Shown: positions 17,974-27,857, counted from the first letter of the stretch. The stretch is DNA of 64,000 bases from Mesorhizobium sp. M1B.F.Ca.ET.045.04.1.1 (GCF_003952465.1 NZ_CP034448.1:1922001-1986000); one strand, 5' to 3'. Program-made: numbers and translations. The notes: generated by a model not told the origin, from the letters alone.

Positions 17974-18169
17974 TCAGTTTTTCGCCCGTCTTCTTGTTCT
18001 GCGTTTTCCAAACCCTGTGCCCTTATGGGACGCCAATCCGGGCAATTCAAGGACGAAGGGTTTGTCGACGAAGGTTCTGGGTGGAAAGTCGCGCGATCCG
18101 CTCCGCTTGCGGCGCCGTGCTTGACGCAAACAGGCTTTTGATGTCGATACGGCGCAAAGAGGGTTCCGC

Positions 18170-18781
18170 ATGAACGCGCTACCAGCAAATCCGCCGGACG
18201 AAGGCCGTGCCGCGCTGCTTGAGCAGCTCGGCAGCCGCTCGATCGTCTTTGTCGGGCTGATGGGCGCCGGCAAGACGGCGATCGGCCGCAAGGTGGCGAC
18301 GATGCTTTCGCTGCCCTTCATCGACAGCGACCAGGAGATCGAGAACGTTTCGCGCATGACCGTGCCGGAGCTGTTCGAGCGCTATGGCGAGCCCGAGTTC
18401 CGGGCGCTGGAGCAGCGGGTGATCTTGCGCCTGCTCGAAAACGGCCCGCAGGTGCTGTCGACCGGCGGCGGCGCCTTCATGAACGCGCAGACGCGCGAGG
18501 CGATCGCCGGTCACGGCGTCTCGGTCTGGCTGAAGGCGGATCTCGATCTCCTGATGGAGCGGGTCTCGAAGAAACAGAACCGTCCGCTGTTGAAGAATCC
18601 CGATCCGCGCGGCGTGCTGGAGCGACTGATGAGCGAGCGCTATCCGGTCTATGCCACGGCCGACATCACGGTCTCGACCCGCGACGACCGCAAGGAAGTC
18701 ATCGCCGGCGAAGTGGTGTGCGCGCTTTGTTCCTATCTCGGGATCGCCGCCATCGCGACCAGCGACGAGGTGGACCCGTGA
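18170..18781 (+). CDS. aroK: Shikimate kinase
   Basis: Cytosolic kinase that phosphorylates shikimate at C3 in the chorismate pathway. The protein has 203 residues with Walker [10 protein letters not shown] (29-37), the substrate-binding SDQEIE region, RALE and the GGGAF loop of the shikimate site. A GAGGG ribosome-binding site precedes the ATG by six bases. Its stop overlaps the GTG start of aroB (GTGA), so the two are translationally coupled, the standard rhizobial arrangement. Confidence 0.95.
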   Translation: MNALPANPPDEGRAALLEQLGSRSIVFVGLMGAGKTAIGRKVATMLSLPFIDSDQEIENVSRMTVPELFERYGEPEFRALEQRVILRLLENGPQVLSTGGGAFMNAQTREAIAGHGVSVWLKADLDLLMERVSKKQNRPLLKNPDPRGVLERLMSERYPVYATADITVSTRDDRKEVIAGEVVCALCSYLGIAAIATSDEVDP

Positions 18782-19908
18782 GCCATACCGAGCCAGTGAA
18801 GGTCGAGGTCGGCCTCGGCGACCGTGCCTATGACATTTTGATCGGCCCCGGCCTGCTCTCCGGCGCCGGAACGGAAATTGCGGACCGCCTTCCCGGCACG
18901 CGCGCGGCCATCGTCACCGACGAGAACGTCGCCGCCGCGCATCTCGAAACGTTGAAGGCCGGCCTGGAAAAGGGCGGCATCCGGGCGGCCGTCATCACGC
19001 TGCCGGCCGGCGAAAAGACCAAGAGCTTCGCTCACCTCGAAGAGGTCGTCGACGGCGTGCTCGCCGCCAAGCTCGAACGCCGCGACGTGGTGATAGCGCT
19101 CGGTGGCGGCGTGATAGGCGATCTTGCCGGCTTCGCCGCCGGCATCGTGCGACGCGGGATGAACTTCGTGCAGGTGCCGACCTCGCTGCTGGCGCAGGTC
19201 GATTCTTCCGTCGGCGGCAAGACCGGCATCAACAGCGCGCGCGGCAAGAACCTGGTCGGGGTCTTCAACCAGCCAAAACTGGTGCTTGCCGACACCGGCG
19301 TGCTCGACACGCTGCCGATACGCGAGTTCCGCGCGGGCTATGCCGAGCTTGCCAAATACGGCCTGATCGACCGCCCGGGCTTCTTCGCCTGGCTGGAGGA
19401 GAACTGGCAGAAAGTGTTCGCGGGCGGAGAGCCGCGGACCGAGGCCATCGCCGAGGCTTGCCGCGCCAAGGCTGATGTCGTGGCCCGCGACGAGTTCGAG
19501 ACCGGCGACCGCGCGCTGCTCAATCTCGGCCACACTTTCGGCCATGCGCTCGAAGCCGCCACGAATTATGACGGCGCCCGCCTCGTCCATGGCGAGGGCG
19601 TCGCCATCGGCATGGCGCTGGCGCATCGTTTTTCCGCGCGCCTCAACCTGGCGAGCCCGGACGACGCGGAGCGCGTGGAAGCGCATCTTCGCGCCGTGGG
19701 CCTGCCCTGGCGCATAGCCGATATTCCAGGCGAATTGCCCGACGCCGAAGCGCTGCTTGGCTTCATCACCCAGGACAAGAAGGTCTCGCGCGGCGCGCTC
19801 ATCTTCATCCTGACGCGCGGCGTCGGCCAGGCCTTCATCGCCAAGGACGTGCCGCCGTCGGAAGTGCTGTCCTTCCTCAAGGCGAGCCATCCCAATGGCT
19901 CAAGATGA
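18778..19908 (+). CDS. aroB: 3-dehydroquinate synthase
   Basis: NAD- and zinc-dependent enzyme turning DAHP into 3-dehydroquinate, 376 residues. The GTG at 18778 overlaps the aroK stop by four bases. The frame is open from 18718, but the earlier residues lie inside aroK and do not belong. Family motifs are present: [20 protein letters not shown] (NAD binding), [18 protein letters not shown], and the zinc ligands in [11 protein letters not shown] and [11 protein letters not shown]. The last 14 bases overlap the CorC-like gene. Confidence 0.95.
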   Translation: MSHTEPVKVEVGLGDRAYDILIGPGLLSGAGTEIADRLPGTRAAIVTDENVAAAHLETLKAGLEKGGIRAAVITLPAGEKTKSFAHLEEVVDGVLAAKLERRDVVIALGGGVIGDLAGFAAGIVRRGMNFVQVPTSLLAQVDSSVGGKTGINSARGKNLVGVFNQPKLVLADTGVLDTLPIREFRAGYAELAKYGLIDRPGFFAWLEENWQKVFAGGEPRTEAIAEACRAKADVVARDEFETGDRALLNLGHTFGHALEAATNYDGARLVHGEGVAIGMALAHRFSARLNLASPDDAERVEAHLRAVGLPWRIADIPGELPDAEALLGFITQDKKVSRGALIFILTRGVGQAFIAKDVPPSEVLSFLKASHPNGSR

Positions 19909-20809
19909 GCCATTCCAGATGATCGACGCCGGTTGGATCGCCGCCGCCATCCTTGCCGCCATCGTCGTGCTGGCGCTTGTCTTCCTCACCCGCCTCTTCG
20001 CGGCGCTCGGCTATAGTCTGCAGCCGATCGAGCCGATGGCGCCCGAGGACGATCTCTCGGACGAGAACGGCGACGATCCCCGCCGCAACGGGCAGGCGCG
20101 CGAGGACCGCAACCGGCTGGGCGAGCTTTTCGATCTCGAGGAGCTCGAAGTGTCGGATGTTATGGTCCATCGCACCAACATGCGCTCGGTCAATGCCGAC
20201 GATCCGCCGGAAATGGTGGTGCGTGAGATCCTGCAGAGCCCGCACACGCGCATGCCGCTCTGGAAAGGCTCGTTCGACAACATCGTCGGCGTGCTGCACG
20301 CCAAGGATCTGCTCAGGGCCCTCAACGAGGTCGGCAACGACTTTTCCAAGATCGACGTGACAAAAATAGCGTCGAAGCCATGGTTCGTGCCCGACACCAC
20401 CACCTTGCAGGACCAGCTCAACGCCTTCCTGCGCCGTAAGGCGCATTTCGCCATCGTCGTCGACGAATATGGCGAGATGGAAGGGCTGGTGACGCTGGAA
20501 GACATCATCGAGGAGATCGTCGGCGAGATCGCCGACGAGCACGATGTCGACATGCAGGGCGTCAAGCAGGAGGCCGACGGCTCGGTCGTCGTCGACGGCA
20601 CGGTGCCGATCCGTGACCTCAACCGTGCGCTCGACTGGGACCTGCCGGACGAGGAGGCCACGACGATCGCCGGCCTCGTCATCCATGAGACGCAGACGAT
20701 CCCCGAGGAGAAGCAGGCCTTCACCTTCCACGGCAAGCGTTTCGTCGTGATGAAGCGCGACAAGAATCGCATCGCGAGATTGAGGATCCGGCCCGCCGGC
20801 GAGGGCTAG
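19895..20809 (+). CDS. CorC/HlyC family CBS-pair protein lacking the DUF21 domain
   Basis: Protein of 304 residues with one hydrophobic N-terminal helix (about 12-38), two CBS domains (about 78-205, with [27 protein letters not shown] and [24 protein letters not shown]) and a C-terminal transporter-associated CorC_HlyC domain. The usual relative downstream of aroB has about 430 residues with an N-terminal four-helix DUF21 (CNNM) membrane domain; here only one helix stands in its place. It may therefore work like soluble CorC, modulating magnesium efflux or membrane integrity, rather than as a channel itself. It overlaps aroB by 14 bases, so it is in the aro operon. Confidence 0.85.
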   Translation: MAQDEPFQMIDAGWIAAAILAAIVVLALVFLTRLFAALGYSLQPIEPMAPEDDLSDENGDDPRRNGQAREDRNRLGELFDLEELEVSDVMVHRTNMRSVNADDPPEMVVREILQSPHTRMPLWKGSFDNIVGVLHAKDLLRALNEVGNDFSKIDVTKIASKPWFVPDTTTLQDQLNAFLRRKAHFAIVVDEYGEMEGLVTLEDIIEEIVGEIADEHDVDMQGVKQEADGSVVVDGTVPIRDLNRALDWDLPDEEATTIAGLVIHETQTIPEEKQAFTFHGKRFVVMKRDKNRIARLRIRPAGEG

Positions 20810-20896
20810 TTGCCGGGCACAGAAATCTTGACCGGGTCGGCTATGTTGCGTTGGCAGGTCGCATACCTTGGAGATTGGCCGAAACACCCATCGCGA

Positions 20897-21079
20897 TCGT
20901 CATCCTTGGGCGGAGCGGGAAGCGAAGCGTACCGCGTAGACCCAAGGATCCATTCCGTTACATATGAGCGTTGCAGCGGTACAGAATTCTGCTCCGCTGC
21001 CCTCTTCGATCAAGGTAACGGAATGGATCCCAGGGTCTCCGCGACGGAGCTTCGCTCCTGCTTCGCCCTGGGATGACGA
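20897..21079. repeat. Cloverleaf-type intergenic palindromic repeat, copy 1
   Basis: About 183 bases that fold entirely into nested stems. Outer ends TCGTCATCC (20897-20905) and GGATGACGA (21071-21079) pair. A left arm is CCTTGGG (20904-20910) with CCCAAGG (20941-20947). The core stem is GGATCCATTCCGTTAC (20946-20961) with GTAACGGAATGGATCC (21015-21030), 16 of 16 bp. A central hairpin is GCAGCGG (20973-20979) with CCGCTGC (20994-21000). A right arm is CCCAGGG (21029-21035) with CCCTGGG (21066-21072). A second copy is at 62637-62809. It lies in the gap between the converging corC-like and spoVR genes. Confidence 0.85.
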
Positions 21080-21198
21080 GGTTGGGAGGCTTCAGCCAAT
21101 CCCCAGCGTCTGCACTGATTTACGGAAATGAACGGTGAAAATCTCGCCCATCGACAAATGGCAACCGTTCAGACCCCTATGTCGAGGAATTAGGCGGC

Positions 21199-22756
21199 TC
21201 AAAGTTCCTTTGTCGAGCGCTCGCTGAGCATCGCGCCGGTTTCGCCGTCCATAGCCGCCAGGCTGACGTCGTAGCCCCAAAGGCTTCGGATATGGCGCAG
21301 GGTCGCGTCGCGGCTTTCGTCCTCGAGCAGGATGCCGTCCTTGACATTGTGCTGCAGCCGCAGATGCCGGTCGCCCAACAGGTCGACGTCAACCACCTGG
21401 ATGTCGGGCCTGGTCGCCCCCACGTCGTAGCTTTGGGCCAGCGCGGACCGTATCTTGCCGTAGCCGCGCTCATTGTGGATCGAAGCGACTTCGTAGTGCG
21501 GCTCGTCGGCGCCGTCGGCCAGCACGAAGAGCCGCCATTTCCGGATCAGAGTCGGGCTCAGATACTGGCGGATGAAGGATTCGTCACGGTGGTTGGCCCA
21601 GGCGTCGAGCAGGGTGTCGCGCCAGTCGCCGCGGCCGGCGATGTCGGGAAACCAGTCGCGGTCCTCCGCGGTCGGTGCGGTCGAGATGCGCTGGATGTCC
21701 TGCATCATGTCGAGCCCGAGGGCATAGGGATTGATGCCGGAAAAACGCGGGTCATCGAAGGCCGGCTGGAAGACCACGTTCGAATGGTTGCGCAGGATCT
21801 CGAGCATGGCGCCTTCGCTGATGCGGCCGCGGTCGAAAAGCATGTTCATGAGCGTGTAGTGGACGAAGGTGGCGCAGCCCTCGTTCATCACCTGGGTTTG
21901 CCGCTGCGGGTAAAAATATTGCGCAATGACCCGCACGATTCTGATGATCTCGCGCTGCCAGGCTCAAGCACCAGGCTGTTCTTCTCGAGGAAGTAGAGCA
22001 GGTTCTCCTCGGGCAGATTGAGCGATTTCTTCCGCTCGGCAAAACCCGCGTCCTCGGCTTCCGGCTTGTTCTTTCCCTGCGAGGGGGCAGCGTGCGCCAC
22101 AAATCATTGTAGGAACGCTCCTCGTATTCGAGGCGTTCGCGAAGCCCTTCGCGCTGCTGCTCCGACGACAGCTTCGGCGGCCGATGGTAGCGGAAGACGC
22201 CTTGTTCCATCAGCGCGTGGGCGGAATCGAGGACCGCCTCCACGGCCGCCGGGCCATGCCGTTCCTCGCATCGGGAGATGTAGCTCTTGGCAAAATCCAG
22301 ATAGCTCAGGATGCCTCCGGCGTCCGTCCATTGCCGGAAGAGATGATTGTTCTTGAAGAAATGATTGTGCCCAAGCGCGGCATGAGCGGTCACCAGGGCC
22401 TGCAAGGCCATGGTGTTCTCTTCCATGAGGTAGACGATGCAAGGGTTGGAGTTGATGACCAGTTCGTAGGCCAAACCGCGCGCGCCCTTGCGGTAGAGAA
22501 GCTCGTTGTAAAGGAAATGCTTGCCGAATGACCAATGCCGATACATCAGCGGCATGCCTACCGAGGAATAGGCGTCGAGCATCTGCTCGGAGGAAATGAC
22601 CTCCATCTGCACCGGATAGATGTCGAGGCGAAGTTCTTCGACCCCGATCGATTCGATCTCTTCGTAGGCCCGCGACAGTTTCTTGAAATCCCAGTCGGCT
22701 CCAGAAAAAAGCAACTCGGATTTGCGCGCCTGACTGACCATCGGCCTCTGTCCCAT
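21199..22756 (-). pseudogene. spoVR: SpoVR/YcgB family protein, two frameshifts
   Basis: Stationary-phase protein of the SpoVR/YcgB family, about 515 residues if repaired. The first frame (22756 to about 22090) runs from the start to ERSYNDLWRTLP. The reading then continues one frame over (about 22088 to 21962, GKNKPEAEDAGFAERKKS to NSLVLEP), and finally in the third frame (from about 21960, QREIIRIVRVIAQYFYP) to the C-terminus. The first break is a run of five C (minus strand) where six would keep the frame; the second is one missing base after the GAGCC codon pair. All three parts match the family in order, with nothing else missing. It is the third gene after prkA and yeaH. Real decay and sequencing error cannot be told apart here. 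Confidence 0.85.
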
Positions 22757-22783
22757 CGGCCCCTGTCCCTTCGGCCTATGCCC
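22739..22783. repeat. Three tandem 14-15-base repeats spanning the spoVR start
   Basis: On the plus strand ATCGGCCTCTGTCCC, ATCGGCCCCTGTCCC and TTCGGCCTATGCCC follow one another between the yeaH stop and the spoVR start. They create two in-frame ATG codons five codons apart at the beginning of spoVR (22756 and 22741), so the start site and ribosome spacing depend on repeat number. Confidence 0.6.
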
Positions 22784-24168
22784 TCACGCGCTCTTGCGCA
22801 AGGCGGGTTGCCTGGCGAAAAGCTCGCGAAAGACTGGATAGATATCGGCCGGAGCAGCGATGCGCCTCATCTGGAAGTTCGGCCATTTCTCGTCGATGGC
22901 GCTGTAGGCGCGCCACAGCGACGTCCCGTTTTCGGTCGAGCCGAAAATGTGGCTTTCCCGCTCGTCGATGATCTCCACATAGGCGAAATACTGGCAAAGA
23001 TGCATCAGCCTGCGGTCGAGCAGTTCTATGCAGCGTTCCGAGTCGGTGGCGAAGTTGTCGCCGTCGGAAGCCTGGGCGGCGTAGATGTTCCATTCGGCGA
23101 CCGGATAGCGTTGCTCGATGATGCGGTGCATTTCCTCGAGCGCCGTGGAAACGACGGTGCCGCCGCTTTGCGTGTGGTAGAAGAATGTATGCTCGTCCAC
23201 CTCCTGGGCTTCGTGGGTGTGGCGAATGAAGACGATCTCGGTGCGATCGTAGCGCCGCGTCAGGAACAGATGCAGCAGCACGAAAAAGCGTTTGGCCAGA
23301 TCCTTCTCGCGCTCCCCCATCGATCCCGACACGTCCATCAGGCAGAACATGACCGCGCTGGCATTCGGCACCGGCTGGGGGTCGAAGCGATTGAACCGAA
23401 TGTCGACCGGATCGACATAGGCAATTCGCCTGCGCCGCCGTTCAAGGCGCTCAAGATCCTTGCGCAGGGCCGCGATGCGGTCGCGTGCTGCCCCGTTTGG
23501 CGGTTTCGATTCCAGTTCGGCCAGTTGCCTGGCAACCGCGTCCAGTTCCTCTTGCTTGGGCCGCTTGAGCGCGATGCGGCGCCCGTGGCTGTTGCGCATC
23601 GTGCGCCCGACATTGATGTTGGTCGGCGCGCCGCTTGCCGTGAAGCCCGCCCGCCTCGGCTTGAAGCTCAATATCTGCTTCAGGCTGAGCTTGACCAGAT
23701 CGGGCAGTTCGAGATCCTCGAAGAAGAGGTCGAGCACTTCCTCGCGCGACAGCACGAAGCGGAAGTCGTCTTCGGATTCGGTGGTCCCCGGACCCGAAGG
23801 GCCCGTGCCCCCGCCGCTGGGCTTGGGGATCAGGTCACCGGGGCTGACGACCTGTTGCCGGGCGGATAGCTGGCGCCGTCCGCTGCCTTGGCCGCGATCG
23901 CGCTGCGATCGGTCACCGGGGCTGAACGCCTGGCCGGGCAGGTATGCTGGCGCCGTCCGCTGTCCTTGGCGCCGCTGAAGGTCGGCTCGCTGGTGCCCTT
24001 GCGAGGCATCGGCACGGCATGCTCCCGGTCGAGCTCGGCGATGCGGCCTGTGCGGACGTGGTCGCGAATATTCCGCTTGAGCTCTTCCCGCGCGCGCCTC
24101 AGGAAGCGCTGACGGTTGCCCAGGCTTTTGTCCTTCGGGTTCAGGCGGCGGTCGATGAAGATCGGCAT
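22784..24168 (-). pseudogene. yeaH: YeaH/DUF444 family protein, one frameshift
   Basis: YeaH-type protein with a VWA domain, partner of PrkA in E. coli and relatives. The N-terminus (MPIFIDRRLNPKDKSLGN to EPTFSGAKDSGRRQ) is read from 24168. After a one-base loss near 23945 the rest continues in another frame through ESEDDFRFVLSREEVLDLFF and LMDVSGSMGE (VWA metal site) to the stop at 22784. Restoring one base gives about 461 codons without a stop. An imperfect 60-base duplication in the linker (23833-23892 and 23911-23970) is offset by 77 bases, one short of 26 codons, which places the lost base inside the copy nearer the N-terminus. The gene starts 19 bases after prkA and ends 27 before spoVR. 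Confidence 0.85.
23833..23970. repeat. Imperfect tandem duplication inside yeaH
   Basis: Two 60-base units (23833-23892 and 23911-23970), each beginning GGTCACCGGGGCTGA and ending CCTTGGC on the plus strand, are separated by 18 bases. In the repaired protein they give two versions of a GSGRRQ...SPGD segment, which occurs once in other family members. Confidence 0.7.
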
Positions 24169-24187
24169 GGAACCGTCCCGGTTTTGC

Positions 24188-26137
24188 TCAGCCCGCCTTG
24201 TTCACGCGCATGTACCAGTCGACCAGCCGGCGCACCTGCCGCTCGGTGTAGCCGCGTTCCACCATGCGCTGCACGAATTCATTGTGCCGCTTTTCCGTGA
24301 CGCTGTCCTGCTTGGAGCCGAAACTGATCACCGGCAACAGATCCTCGACCTGGCCGAACATGCGCTTCTCGATGACCTCGCGAAGCTTTTCATAGCTTGT
24401 CCAAGACGGGTTGCGGCCATGGTTGCGAGCCCGGGCGCGCAAGGTGAATTTCACCACTTCGTTGCGGAAGTCCTTGGGATTGGCGATGCCGGCCGGCTTC
24501 TCGACCTGCGACAATTCCTTGTCCAGAACCTCACGATTGAGGATCTGCCCGGTATCGGGGTCCTTGTAGTCCTGATCCTCGATCCAGGCGTCGGCATAGG
24601 CGATGTAGCGGTCGAAGAGGTTCTGGCCGTACTCGCTGTACGATTCCAGATAGGCCTTCTGGATCTCGTGGCCGATGAACTCGGCATAGCGCGTTGTGAG
24701 CTCCGACTTGATGAACTCGAGATAGGCGGCTTCGGTCTCTTTCGGGAATTGCTCGCGCTTGATCGCCTCCTCGAGGATGTACATCAGATGCACGGGATCG
24801 GCGGCCACCTCCTTGGTGTCGTAATTGAAGGTCTGCGACAGAATCTTGAAGGCGAAGCGCGTGCTGACCCCGGTCATGCCTTCGTCGACGCCCGCGGCAT
24901 CGCGATATTCCTGGACCGACTTCGCCTTCGGGTCGATTTCCTTGAGATTCTCGCCGTCATAGGCGCGCATCTTGGTGTAGAGCGGGGAGTTCTCGTGCTC
25001 TGCAAGGCGGGTTGAGACGGTGAAACGGCTCAAGATGTCCAGCACTTCAGGCGCGCAGGGGCTGTTCGCCAGATCGCTTTCGCGCAGAAGTTTTTCGTAA
25101 ATCTGCCTTTCTTCGGTGATGCGAAGGCAATAGGGAACCTTGACCACCAGGATGCGGTCGAGGAAGGCCTCATTGTTCTTGTTGTTCTTGAACTGCTGCC
25201 ATTCCGACTCATTGGAATGGGCAACGACGATGCCCTGATAGGGGAAGGAGCCGAAATTCTCGGTGCCGTTGTAGCTGCCTTCCTGGGTTGCCGTCAGCAA
25301 CGGGTGCAGGACCTTGATGGGCGCCTTGAACATTTCGACGAACTCGAGCAGGCCCTGCGTAGTGCGGTTCAAGCCGCCGCTGTAGGAATAGGCATCCGGA
25401 TCGGACTGGCTGAAGTTCTCCAATTGCCTGATGTCGACCTTGCCGACGAGGGCCGAGACGTCCTGATTGTTCTCGTCGCCGGGCTCGGTCTTGGCGATGG
25501 CGATCTGGCGAAGCCGCGACGGCAGGAGCTTGACCACGCTGAATTTGGAAATGTCGCCGGAAAGCTCGTCCAGGCGCTTGGCCGCCCAGGGCGAGATCAG
25601 CCCATTGAGCCGACGGCGGCTTATTCCGTATTTGTCTTCCAGCAAATCGCCCATCCGGTCGGGATGGAAAAGGCCGAGCGGCGATTCGAAAACGGGGCTG
25701 ATCTGGTTGCCGACCTTCAGCGTGTAGATCGGGCGCTGCTCCATCAGCTTCTTCAGCCGTTCGGCGAGCGAGGACTTGCCTCCGCCGACCGGGCCGAGGA
25801 GGTAGAGGATCTGCTTGCGCTCCTCCAGCCCCTGCGAGGCGTAGCGGAAATAGCCGGCGATGCGCTCGATCGTATCCTCCATTCCGTAGAAATCGGAAAA
25901 GGAGGGGTACACCTTCACGGTGCGGTTCGAGAAAATGCGCCCGAGCCGCTCGTCCTTGCTGGTGTCGACCAGGTTCGGCTCGCCGACTGCCTCGACCATC
26001 CGTTCGGGTGCCGAGGCATACATCGACTTGTCCTCTCGGCAGCCAAGCAGATATTGCTGGAGGCTCAACTCTTCCTGGGCTGCGTTGGAATAAATCTCCG
26101 AAAACAGATCGAAGACGTCGGATTGGTTCTCACGCAT
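24188..26137 (-). CDS. prkA: PrkA family serine protein kinase / AAA protein
   Basis: Intact protein of 649 residues, the normal length for PrkA/YeaG. It has an N-terminal AAA-type ATPase domain with GPVGGGKSS (115-123, Walker A), followed by the PrkA C-terminal domain (from about 390), ending in RRLVDWYMRVNKAG. PrkA/YeaG is a stress and stationary-phase kinase (or protease regulator in some reports) that works with YeaH and YcgB/SpoVR. Here it is first in prkA-yeaH-spoVR, but both partners carry frameshifts. The roughly 220-base gap upstream should hold the promoter; a general stress promoter is plausible but none was identified by sequence. Confidence 0.95.
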   Translation of the reverse strand: MRENQSDVFDLFSEIYSNAAQEELSLQQYLLGCREDKSMYASAPERMVEAVGEPNLVDTSKDERLGRIFSNRTVKVYPSFSDFYGMEDTIERIAGYFRYASQGLEERKQILYLLGPVGGGKSSLAERLKKLMEQRPIYTLKVGNQISPVFESPLGLFHPDRMGDLLEDKYGISRRRLNGLISPWAAKRLDELSGDISKFSVVKLLPSRLRQIAIAKTEPGDENNQDVSALVGKVDIRQLENFSQSDPDAYSYSGGLNRTTQGLLEFVEMFKAPIKVLHPLLTATQEGSYNGTENFGSFPYQGIVVAHSNESEWQQFKNNKNNEAFLDRILVVKVPYCLRITEERQIYEKLLRESDLANSPCAPEVLDILSRFTVSTRLAEHENSPLYTKMRAYDGENLKEIDPKAKSVQEYRDAAGVDEGMTGVSTRFAFKILSQTFNYDTKEVAADPVHLMYILEEAIKREQFPKETEAAYLEFIKSELTTRYAEFIGHEIQKAYLESYSEYGQNLFDRYIAYADAWIEDQDYKDPDTGQILNREVLDKELSQVEKPAGIANPKDFRNEVVKFTLRARARNHGRNPSWTSYEKLREVIEKRMFGQVEDLLPVISFGSKQDSVTEKRHNEFVQRMVERGYTERQVRRLVDWYMRVNKAG

Positions 26138-26356
26138 GATATTGTGCCCTCAGAGCCGCTCTGGCTTCCAGTCGGCCAAGTCGGCTCGTCTCGTATTCAA
26201 CTGCCGGAAAGCATTGTGGTTCCCTCACATGAAGGAGAGCGTCTGCAATCGGGCATCGACGTCTCAAAGCACCCGACTCAGACGGAATGCTCACCTGTTA
26301 TATTTAGGTGGTGATAGCCGGGAGAGCTTCAAGGAGAATCTTGGTTTTTCCCCCAC

Positions 26357-26722
26357 TTACATGTCGTGGTCGGGAACATAGAGGCAGAACGAGTGCCGGG
26401 AATTTGCGTCGCCGCCGGGCTTGCACTCGTGAAAGAACTCGTCGCCCGAGCGCTTGATCCGACTGTCGGAGTAGGGAATGAGCTCTCCGGTGGAGAGCTG
26501 GTAGCCATATTTCGTCTCCTTCACGTCGGCCGTGGGCGCCTGGTAGCAATCCATCCCCGAGCAGCATGAGCTGTCGTACTGCCAGCCCTTGGGAGCCTGA
26601 TGCGCGGCGGCGGGACCGGAAAGGAAAGCCGCGAGCGCAATTGCGGGAAACAGCCGCAGAAGCCGCAAACTGCCTGGGCGCCCGTTACGATGCGCGGCTG
26701 GAACTCGATACGTCTTCTTCAT
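26357..26722 (-). CDS. Small secreted Cys-containing hypothetical protein
   Basis: Exported protein of 121 residues. A basic start (MKKTYRV) leads into a hydrophobic stretch ending at AAAH, a clear signal peptide of about 41 residues. The mature part is about 80 residues with CCSGMDCY and two further Cys near the end, suggesting disulfides or metal binding. It resembles small periplasmic proteins common in Rhizobiales, but I cannot name a family. It lies upstream of prkA on the same strand, with about 220 bases between, so it is probably a separate transcript. Confidence 0.6.
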   Translation of the reverse strand: MKKTYRVPAAHRNGRPGSLRLLRLFPAIALAAFLSGPAAAHQAPKGWQYDSSCCSGMDCYQAPTADVKETKYGYQLSTGELIPYSDSRIKRSGDEFFHECKPGGDANSRHSFCLYVPDHDM

Positions 26723-27012
26723 GGGTAATCACCGTTCGGAAAGCACCGGCTGAGGGCGTCGGTGGTCCGGTCTGACTAGCAATCCGCCCGGCAATCAAAA
26801 CTGCCAGACCAGGGAAATGTTCCATGGTCCCCCAGGCGGCGGAGTTGCGCGCCGGCGCATTCGATGGGGCGAAAGTTGGCCAACTGTTGACGAGCCAATC
26901 GTGCGGCCGATGAACAATCCTTAACTGGACGCCCGCCGTGCTCGCATGCACTCTTTGCCGGCGCGGTCGCGACCGAAGGGGGCAGGGCGGGATGGGTGGT
27001 CAGGAGATGACG

Positions 27013-27822
27013 ATGATCGATCGGCGACATTTTGTCCTTGTGTCCGTTGCCGCGCTGCTGCCGACAGGTGCGCAGACAGCCTGGCGCCTGCGCCGGCCGC
27101 CGCAGACGCTCGACTATGGGCCGGCCAAGCTCGACGTCTACGCACGCGACGGCGCCAAGGGCGATCCGGTCGTCTTGTTCATCCATGGCGGCGCCTGGCG
27201 GCTCGGCAACCGCAACAATGTCAACGCCAAGCCAGGCTTCCTGCTCGCCAACGGCTTCCTGTTCGTCTCTATCGACTATCGCCTGCTGCCCAAGGCCGAT
27301 GTCGCCACCCAGGCGAGCGACGTCGAGAAGGCCTATGCCTATGTGCGGGCAAATATCGCCGAATATGGCGGCGATCCCGACCGCATCGTGGTGATGGGCC
27401 ACTCGGCCGGTTGCCATCTCGCGGCGTTGACGGGGTTTCGCGGCGGCTTGCCGGGCGTCGCCGGGCTGGTGCTCGACGATACCGAAGCCTATGACATCGA
27501 GGCCCTGGCCAGGGCGCAGGGCGGCACGCTGCGGCCGATCTACGCGCAAGCCTTTTCGGATCCAAGCCGGTGGCGGGCGCTGTCTCCGGCGACCTATATC
27601 GGCAAGGACAAGCATCCGCCTGTCTTCATCGCCTATTCGAACGCGCCGATCCGCGCGGCCGTGGCGCGTGATTTGGCGGATCGTCTGCGGACCGGAGGCA
27701 CCAAGGTTACGCTGTTTGACGGCAGCGCCTATTCGCACATGGCGATCAACCGCCGGGTCGGCGAGGATGGCGATGCGCTGACCGCGGCGGTCATGGCTTT
27801 CCTGAAGGCGACGGTCGCCTGA
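27013..27822 (+). CDS. Alpha/beta hydrolase (HSL-type esterase)
   Basis: Exported or membrane-anchored esterase-like protein of 269 residues. Start 27013 is chosen because AGGAG lies six bases upstream; the in-frame ATG at 27007 is too close to it. An N-terminal hydrophobic stretch after IDRRHF (a Tat-like DRRHF with only weak hydrophobicity) may be an export signal. The oxyanion motif is FIHGGAWRLG and the nucleophile elbow is MGHSAGCH, as in hormone-sensitive-lipase and kynurenine-formamidase-like esterases; the His in SAYSHMAIN may complete the triad. The substrate is unknown. It stands alone on the plus strand. Confidence 0.8.
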   Translation: MIDRRHFVLVSVAALLPTGAQTAWRLRRPPQTLDYGPAKLDVYARDGAKGDPVVLFIHGGAWRLGNRNNVNAKPGFLLANGFLFVSIDYRLLPKADVATQASDVEKAYAYVRANIAEYGGDPDRIVVMGHSAGCHLAALTGFRGGLPGVAGLVLDDTEAYDIEALARAQGGTLRPIYAQAFSDPSRWRALSPATYIGKDKHPPVFIAYSNAPIRAAVARDLADRLRTGGTKVTLFDGSAYSHMAINRRVGEDGDALTAAVMAFLKATVA

Positions 27823-27857
27823 ACGCCGGCGAAACTGGATCACGTCAAAGTCGGTGG

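Noticed and set aside
20897..21079. Possible CRISPR or attachment site because of repeated palindromes
   Set aside because: There are no regular spacers or repeated units of equal length; only two dispersed copies with nested stems occur.
22535..23869. 444-codon plus-strand frame across spoVR and yeaH
   Set aside because: It is antisense to recognisable SpoVR and YeaH sequence and has no domain.
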